A stretch of DNA of 50,895 nt from Bacteroidaceae bacterium. GTDB lineage: Bacteria; Bacteroidota; Bacteroidia; Bacteroidales; Bacteroidaceae. The stretch spans positions 1 through 50,895 of the forward strand of contig JAGAQY010000053.1 of assembly GCA_017622495.1 (NCBI GenBank), in the 5' to 3' direction. The stretch's first letter is position 1. Every line of letters starts with the position of its first letter. The notes below the pieces were generated by a model. That model ran no database searches, was not told where the DNA came from, and worked only from the letters and a program-made list of their open reading frames with translations. Position numbers and translations under genes: made by a program. Shown here piece after piece: positions 46,515 through 50,895 of the stretch.

Positions 46515-48524
46515 TTAGAAGTACATAAAATAGCTTACCGAAGGTACGGCTGTGGAGAATATATATACCGGCCTTTTATAAAGTTTGCTCCCCTTGAAAC
46601 GGTTATAGCTATAGGATATGGGATTCTTGGCAAACGTAGCATTATAAACGGAGAACTTGACAGAATGTGTCATATTCTTAACACTGGGCAAGCGATAACT
46701 CACAGAAACATCCAATCGGGTAAGTGTCGGATACCGCGAGCTGTTGTGCTGTGCATAATTGACAATTCCACTCTCACCTAGGATATAGCCATTCTTTATC
46801 TCCGTATACGGAGTACCCGTTGCATAGATATAGGTTGCACTTACATTCCATTTATCGCTTACTCGCCAGTTGGCCACAGCATTAAGGTCATGCGTTCTGT
46901 TATGCGCCGATGGGTAAACCGTCTTTTCCCCACTTCTCACAAAACTTCTCGGGGCTTTGGCCCATGAATAACAAATCCAACCTGTCAACTTGCCAGTATT
47001 CTTCTGCAACATAAAATCAACCCCATAATTATAGCCATCACCTATAATAAGGTTGTCATTCAGATTATACTGCTCCGTAACTAAGCCCAACGCATTACCT
47101 TTGTATTCAACCTGGTTTGTCAGACGAGTAAAATAGGTTTCTACAGAAACTCTATATCGCCGCTCCATCATATCCTGCTGGAGTGCCAACGAAATTTTTC
47201 CAGCACGCTGAGGTGAAATATACTTATCCGAGGAAATCCAAAACTCTGTGGGCAAGCCATTGGATGAGAATCCCACCTGATGGAGATACTGGGTATATGT
47301 TCCTGCTATCAGTTGCCATATTGTAGTACCGGTAGGCTGATAGCGCAGCGTCACTCTCGGGTCCAAATAACCCTGCCAACAATCGTTATAAAAGCCCGAG
47401 GCACGTAATCCGCCAATGAGTTCCACTGCATCATTTAGCATGAAATCGGCTTGCCCATATAAGGCTCCTTCAGAGGCTTGCTGCAGTTGCACAGGGGTAC
47501 TAATCTCTGCAAACGTTCCAGTAAGTCGCGGGGATTGAGGTGAAATACGATGACGCATCATCTCGCCACCGTATTTCAAGAAGAAACGGTTGGCCATATA
47601 TTGTTGCTCCGACTTTAGGCCCAAGGTCTGGATATTTGCGGGAAGATATGCTCGGCTGTCCGTCTGATCTACATCGAGATTGCTATGATAGGCGCTATAG
47701 TAAAGGAAGTAGTCCTGTGTCAACTTCTCTCCTTCTCTTTGCCAACGGAAAGAGGCAGTGCGGTTGCCCCACTCCAACTGAGAATTTATCTTATAGGAAA
47801 GCACATCAAAGTCTGCGTTGTCGCGTCCCTGATAATAGTCTACCGTAATATTATCTCTATCGGTAGGTTTATACAACACCCCCATATTGACATCAAAAAA
47901 GCGGTAAGCTATCCGATTGTTCTTCAACACAGAATTAATCATCCCATCATAAATCAGATTCACATCTGAGTAGCGTCCTGCCACTGAGACACCCAACTTC
48001 TTGCCCAACGGAATGCGCATGGCGCCCTGTACCGTCAGAAGGCCTAAATCCATATCCATCCCAAAAGATTCGGGTATAGTATCAGCAGTCTCCATACTCA
48101 CCTCAGCCCCCAGCCGATTGGCTGCAGTAAGATGTACGCTTTTGCTAAATGACAAATGCCTGAAATGTGAGCTATTGAACGTTGAGAAATACCCCAGCAA
48201 ATGCATCGGATAATATACCGGAGCGCCATTAATGGAAGTAAAGTTATGACTATTGTCGCAACCCTGCACAAAAGTTCCTCCCGTATTCTCCGAAGCCGTC
48301 TGTACACCAGGAAGCAGCTGGATATTACGCAAAGGGTCACCCATAGGCATACTCTGCATAGCCTTTATTGACCAAAAGGTCTTTCCCAAAGCACTATAGC
48401 GCACAATCGGTTGGCGTACCTCCTCCACCACCACCTCCTCTATGGACAGGACAGATAAGCTATCGCTCTGTGCATACATCAGTATAGCACAGAGCGATAA
48501 TAATGATAGGAGCGTACGCTTCAT
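46515..48524 (-). CDS. TonB-dependent outer-membrane receptor
   Basis: This 669-aa protein has a signal peptide ending LMYAQ and a short N-terminal TonB-contact-like segment (LSVLSIEEVVVEEVRQP). A plug-like region has GDPLRNIQLLPGVQTASE and TFVQGCDNSHNFTSINGAPV. A barrel of many amphipathic strands ends in aromatic residues (SVSYFMYF). It lacks the usual N-terminal carboxypeptidase-like domain and is short for the family. It is coupled to the DUF4249 lipoprotein and preceded 41 bases upstream by a large lipoprotein, forming an envelope operon. The imported substrate is unknown. Confidence 0.88.
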   Translation of the reverse strand: MKRTLLSLLSLCAILMYAQSDSLSVLSIEEVVVEEVRQPIVRYSALGKTFWSIKAMQSMPMGDPLRNIQLLPGVQTASENTGGTFVQGCDNSHNFTSINGAPVYYPMHLLGYFSTFNSSHFRHLSFSKSVHLTAANRLGAEVSMETADTIPESFGMDMDLGLLTVQGAMRIPLGKKLGVSVAGRYSDVNLIYDGMINSVLKNNRIAYRFFDVNMGVLYKPTDRDNITVDYYQGRDNADFDVLSYKINSQLEWGNRTASFRWQREGEKLTQDYFLYYSAYHSNLDVDQTDSRAYLPANIQTLGLKSEQQYMANRFFLKYGGEMMRHRISPQSPRLTGTFAEISTPVQLQQASEGALYGQADFMLNDAVELIGGLRASGFYNDCWQGYLDPRVTLRYQPTGTTIWQLIAGTYTQYLHQVGFSSNGLPTEFWISSDKYISPQRAGKISLALQQDMMERRYRVSVETYFTRLTNQVEYKGNALGLVTEQYNLNDNLIIGDGYNYGVDFMLQKNTGKLTGWICYSWAKAPRSFVRSGEKTVYPSAHNRTHDLNAVANWRVSDKWNVSATYIYATGTPYTEIKNGYILGESGIVNYAQHNSSRYPTLTRLDVSVSYRLPSVKNMTHSVKFSVYNATFAKNPISYSYNRFKGSKLYKRPVYIFSTAVPSVSYFMYF

Positions 48525-48565
48525 CGAAGTGTCAAAAAATTCCTATTTCAAGACATTCCGAATGA

Positions 48566-50161
48566 TTAGAAATATCTTTCAAACATATTCTCGAAATCTT
48601 CGGCCAAGTCTTGTGCAGCCTCTACCAAATCATTGAAACTGCTTTCTGTGAAATAGTCCTCGAAACAATAGCGGCTATCATCGGCAGCAAAGATAAGGAT
48701 GGGACGCACCTCAAAATCGGTCCATTCATCACCCCAATCTTCATAAATTTCCTCATACGCTTCAAGCTCGACATTAGCCTGTACAGTCTCGGTCTTGTCG
48801 TAGTGGATGGTAACACTATAAGTTCCGTTTATCTGTTCAATGTTTCTCGCGAACTTCTTGAAATCATCTTCGTCGTAAGCGTTTTCAACATCCATTACTG
48901 CATCATACAAGTCCTCAAACTTGTCGCACTTGCCAACAATCTGCACCTTACCCATGACATCTACATACATCGTAAATTCCTTGATAACTTTCGGGTCAAG
49001 TTTAATTTCATCCTCGTCTTCCACATTGGCAGCATCATTTGCCTGCTTAATAATAGCATCAATGTCGGCATTCAAAGCAGCCTCGGCCTTCAACATGCTC
49101 TTACCGTCAATCTTTACTTCTGCGTTTGCAGAGATTCCTTCCTTAGTCACATTGCTCTTGAAAGCCTCCTCGTAGCCATTAACATTCAATTTGGCATCCA
49201 CATTCAGATTGGTGTAGTCAATTTTGAGAGAATAAGAACCTGCCCAATCTTCATCAGCCCACTCATAATAGCCACCATCATAATACCAATCAGATTCATA
49301 CCACTGTCGATAACTCGTCCATACCGATTCTTCATTATACTCCGCTTCGAAAGCCAAGCTACTATTTACCGTCATGTCAACAACAGCCTTACCATTACAC
49401 TTTACCGTAAAGGTTATCTGCTTGGGAACATCAAGTGTATACTCGTTATCATAAGCCCAAGTTTCGGTAGTAGATCCTGCTTCGGGGCCACCCTCATATA
49501 CATCCTTATCGGTATTCTTATCATATCCTGTCACATGTATGCGCGTAGTCTCCTTGCTTCCTTTAAGCGTAGCCACCCATTTCTGATTATGATCATCGGT
49601 AAACTCCACTTCCAGACGGTCGGTAATACTCTTGTCATATACCCAAGTCTCATACTTAGCATCGGGCTTGAAACCGCCATACAAATCTTTCAGACCAGCT
49701 TTAAGAGTAGACGTATAGATACGGTCAGTATTTGCGGCCAATTGGACACCATTCTGTGCAGCATTCAGACTTATGGTCATCAGACCACGGATAGCTGCTA
49801 TAGGATTACTATTTCTCGCAGCGGCATAGTAATCCTCTTCGTCATAGCCAGTTTCTTGATAGAGAGCCTCCAACTTAGCAATGTAATCTTCATCAATTTC
49901 AAACTCCTCAAAGTCAGCTTCGTCCATATAAGCCATCACATCTACAAGATTTTCATGAGTTCCGGCCTTAATTGCATCTATAAACTCAAGACCGACATCC
50001 TGTAGACGAGTCTTTTGCTCAGAAGGCGCAAGTTCTTCCATTTCACCTTCAATATCTGGTTTTACGGGGTCAATAGGATCTACTACAGGTTTTTTCTCAC
50101 ATCCCTGAAACATCATCATTCCCAAGGCCAACAGCCCTACAAACAAATAACTTTTCTTCAT
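48566..50161 (-). CDS. Large lipoprotein of unknown function
   Basis: This 531-aa protein has a lipobox at FQGC (Cys21) and an acidic N-terminal linker (PVVDPIDPVKPDIEGEMEEL). The middle part is rich in beta strands with alternating Thr and charged residues (for example TTRIHVTGYDKNTDK), and a helical acidic stretch lies near residues 370-440. No family was recognised. It is the first gene of an operon with the TonB receptor and the DUF4249 lipoprotein, so a surface role in the same uptake system is a reasonable guess. The leader is long (over 300 nt). Confidence 0.8.
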   Translation of the reverse strand: MKKSYLFVGLLALGMMMFQGCEKKPVVDPIDPVKPDIEGEMEELAPSEQKTRLQDVGLEFIDAIKAGTHENLVDVMAYMDEADFEEFEIDEDYIAKLEALYQETGYDEEDYYAAARNSNPIAAIRGLMTISLNAAQNGVQLAANTDRIYTSTLKAGLKDLYGGFKPDAKYETWVYDKSITDRLEVEFTDDHNQKWVATLKGSKETTRIHVTGYDKNTDKDVYEGGPEAGSTTETWAYDNEYTLDVPKQITFTVKCNGKAVVDMTVNSSLAFEAEYNEESVWTSYRQWYESDWYYDGGYYEWADEDWAGSYSLKIDYTNLNVDAKLNVNGYEEAFKSNVTKEGISANAEVKIDGKSMLKAEAALNADIDAIIKQANDAANVEDEDEIKLDPKVIKEFTMYVDVMGKVQIVGKCDKFEDLYDAVMDVENAYDEDDFKKFARNIEQINGTYSVTIHYDKTETVQANVELEAYEEIYEDWGDEWTDFEVRPILIFAADDSRYCFEDYFTESSFNDLVEAAQDLAEDFENMFERYF

Positions 50162-50231
50162 AACACAACGTGTTTTTAGTTTTGCCTCCCTGCCCCTCCC
50201 GTTCGGCTAAATATAAATTAGGTGTAGGGAC

Positions 50232-50366
50232 TTATTGCCTCATCCAACCTGTAGGCTTCTCGCATTGCCGTTGCTGTGGACTAAACAATAGCCCACACCT
50301 AAATGACAATATCAAAAATCCTAAAAGGACGATATAAATCAATAGATGTGGTACTATTGTCACCAT
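50232..50366 (-). CDS. Possible small membrane protein in the leader of the lipoprotein operon
   Basis: A 44-codon frame starting MVTIVPHLLIYIVLLGFLIL has one strong membrane helix and a basic tail. It lies within the predicted leader between the promoter at 50481 and the lipoprotein gene. A GAAG sequence precedes the ATG. It could be a real small protein, a leader peptide, or chance. Confidence 0.25.
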   Translation of the reverse strand: MVTIVPHLLIYIVLLGFLILSFRCGLLFSPQQRQCEKPTGWMRQ

Positions 50367-50480
50367 CTTCACAGCAATGAAATTTTGCGAAAATTTACAA
50401 GTTGAAGATAATTTCAATAACACCTTTCAAAAAAGCGCCTTCCCTTGCACGCGACTCATCGCCCTACGGAAATACTAGGG

Positions 50481-50488
50481 CAAAGTTA
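50481..50488 (-). promoter_or_regulatory. -7 element for the lipoprotein-receptor operon
   Basis: TAACTTTG on the minus strand; the -33 box is unclear. Initiation near 50474 would leave a leader of about 310 nt. Confidence 0.5.
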
Positions 50489-50499
50489 GTAATTAGTAA

Positions 50500-50746
50500 A
50501 AGGTTTTCTTTTGTCAAACGATTTGGCAAAAAACTTTAAATCCACCAAATAAGCGTAAAAAAAAATGCGAAGAATGTTTTTCATCTGCCAATATCCGCCA
50601 TTGGCAATTAAAACATTATGGTTTAACACTTTAATGACGGACACTGCGTACAATATCACACATTAGACCACCATCCGCCATAGTCTACCGCATAGAGCAT
50701 CTTTACGAAAAACTATTACGCAAACATGTTTAACTATTTATGCTGC
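50500..50746. other. AT-rich gene-free stretch
   Basis: No gene is seen. It holds a small perfect hairpin (TGCCAAT/ATTGGCA, 50567-50587) and a TTACGCAAACATG sequence near 50717. Confidence 0.4.
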
Positions 50747-50884
50747 TTGTTCCACAGGGAATACGCATTATAAATTTAGTTTATTTCTCGCAGATAATCA
50801 ACCTTTTGCCTCACGCAGACTCCGCAGACTTACGCAGAATTTGCGAGTCGCTTCGCCCTCGCTGCCATCCGGACGGTACACGCG
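50747..50884. repeat. 138-bp dispersed repeat, copy B
   Basis: Same orientation as copy A at 30985-31122, about 95 percent identical by eye. Beyond GGTACACGCG the copies diverge. The window ends 11 bases later. Confidence 0.85.
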
Positions 50885-50895
50885 AGTTTACGATG

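Noticed and set aside
48611..50005. Plus-strand open frame of 464 codons opposite the large lipoprotein
   Set aside because: The minus-strand gene has a lipobox, operon context and protein-like composition. The opposite frame is rich in Ile, Leu and Phe without domain features.
1..50895. tRNA or rRNA genes
   Set aside because: No cloverleaf-like or rRNA-like sequence was noticed in any gap. A tRNA-finding program would settle this.

Overview
The window looks like a chromosomal segment of a Bacteroidales bacterium, most probably a Prevotella-type gut member. The evidence is the repeated sigma-ABfr style promoters (TTTG near -33, TAnnTTTG near -7), BspA-like leucine-rich-repeat surface proteins, a TonB receptor paired with a DUF4249 lipoprotein, an UpxY/NusG-like antiterminator, and a VirE/DUF4248 cassette. 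Nothing here fixes the species. No tRNA, rRNA, CRISPR array or intact insertion sequence was recognised.

Layout. 1-1.3 kb: a YhcG/DUF1016 nuclease behind a duplicated promoter. 1.35-3.4 kb: a BspA-like LRR/Ig protein with a long structured leader. 3.5-9.05 kb: an accessory cassette with two overlapping unknown genes, a small OB-fold-like protein, an unknown 134-aa protein, a VirE-N/DUF3987 primase-helicase-like protein and a DUF4248 protein, with palindromes and repeats between and even inside genes. 9.03-17.3 kb (minus strand): a pectin-processing cluster of a fused CE12-CE8 esterase, a GH51 arabinofuranosidase, a GH28 polygalacturonase and a GH2 galactosidase, with no SusC/SusD pair. 17.5-20.1 kb: rmlA-rmlB-upxY, the front of a polysaccharide locus without the rest. 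20.2-24.7 kb (minus): an ECF sigma operon, RNase Z, a probable MITE and rpsA. 25.6-28.7 kb: a second, AT-rich LRR protein. 28.97-30.46 kb: a three-gene HipB/HipS/HipT toxin-antitoxin module. 31.2-35.8 kb: a peptidoglycan-recycling group (sugar kinase, AmgK-RapZ fusion, AmpG-like permease, MurU-like nucleotidyltransferase) bracketed by a 44-bp perfect inverted repeat. 35.9-37.35 kb: a queuosine-precursor transporter and a radical SAM protein. 37.4-42.3 kb: a C1 peptidase, a two-domain SGNH acetylesterase and a GH43 enzyme, with a striking tandem array of short hairpins between the last two. 42.4-45.55 kb: thioredoxin, then mnmA-xseA-xseB. 45.6-50.2 kb: an envelope operon (lipoprotein, TonB receptor, DUF4249).

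How the genes work together. The carbohydrate genes form a coherent pectin set: de-esterification by CE12/CE8, backbone cutting by GH28, and side-chain removal by GH51, GH2, GH43 and the SGNH acetylesterase. The recycling group would import muropeptides or MurNAc, phosphorylate it and make UDP-MurNAc without going back through GlcN6P.

The most unusual content is non-coding. It includes a hairpin array with a constant GGTTAA spacer and changing stems, and a composite duplicated-promoter repeat at three unrelated loci whose gene-proximal copy always keeps the -7 box while the distal copy has lost it. It also includes a 22-bp-period palindrome array, dispersed repeats captured in frame inside a primase gene, and spacer repeats that supply the stop codons of several genes. 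All calls rest on reading the sequence; no searches were run.
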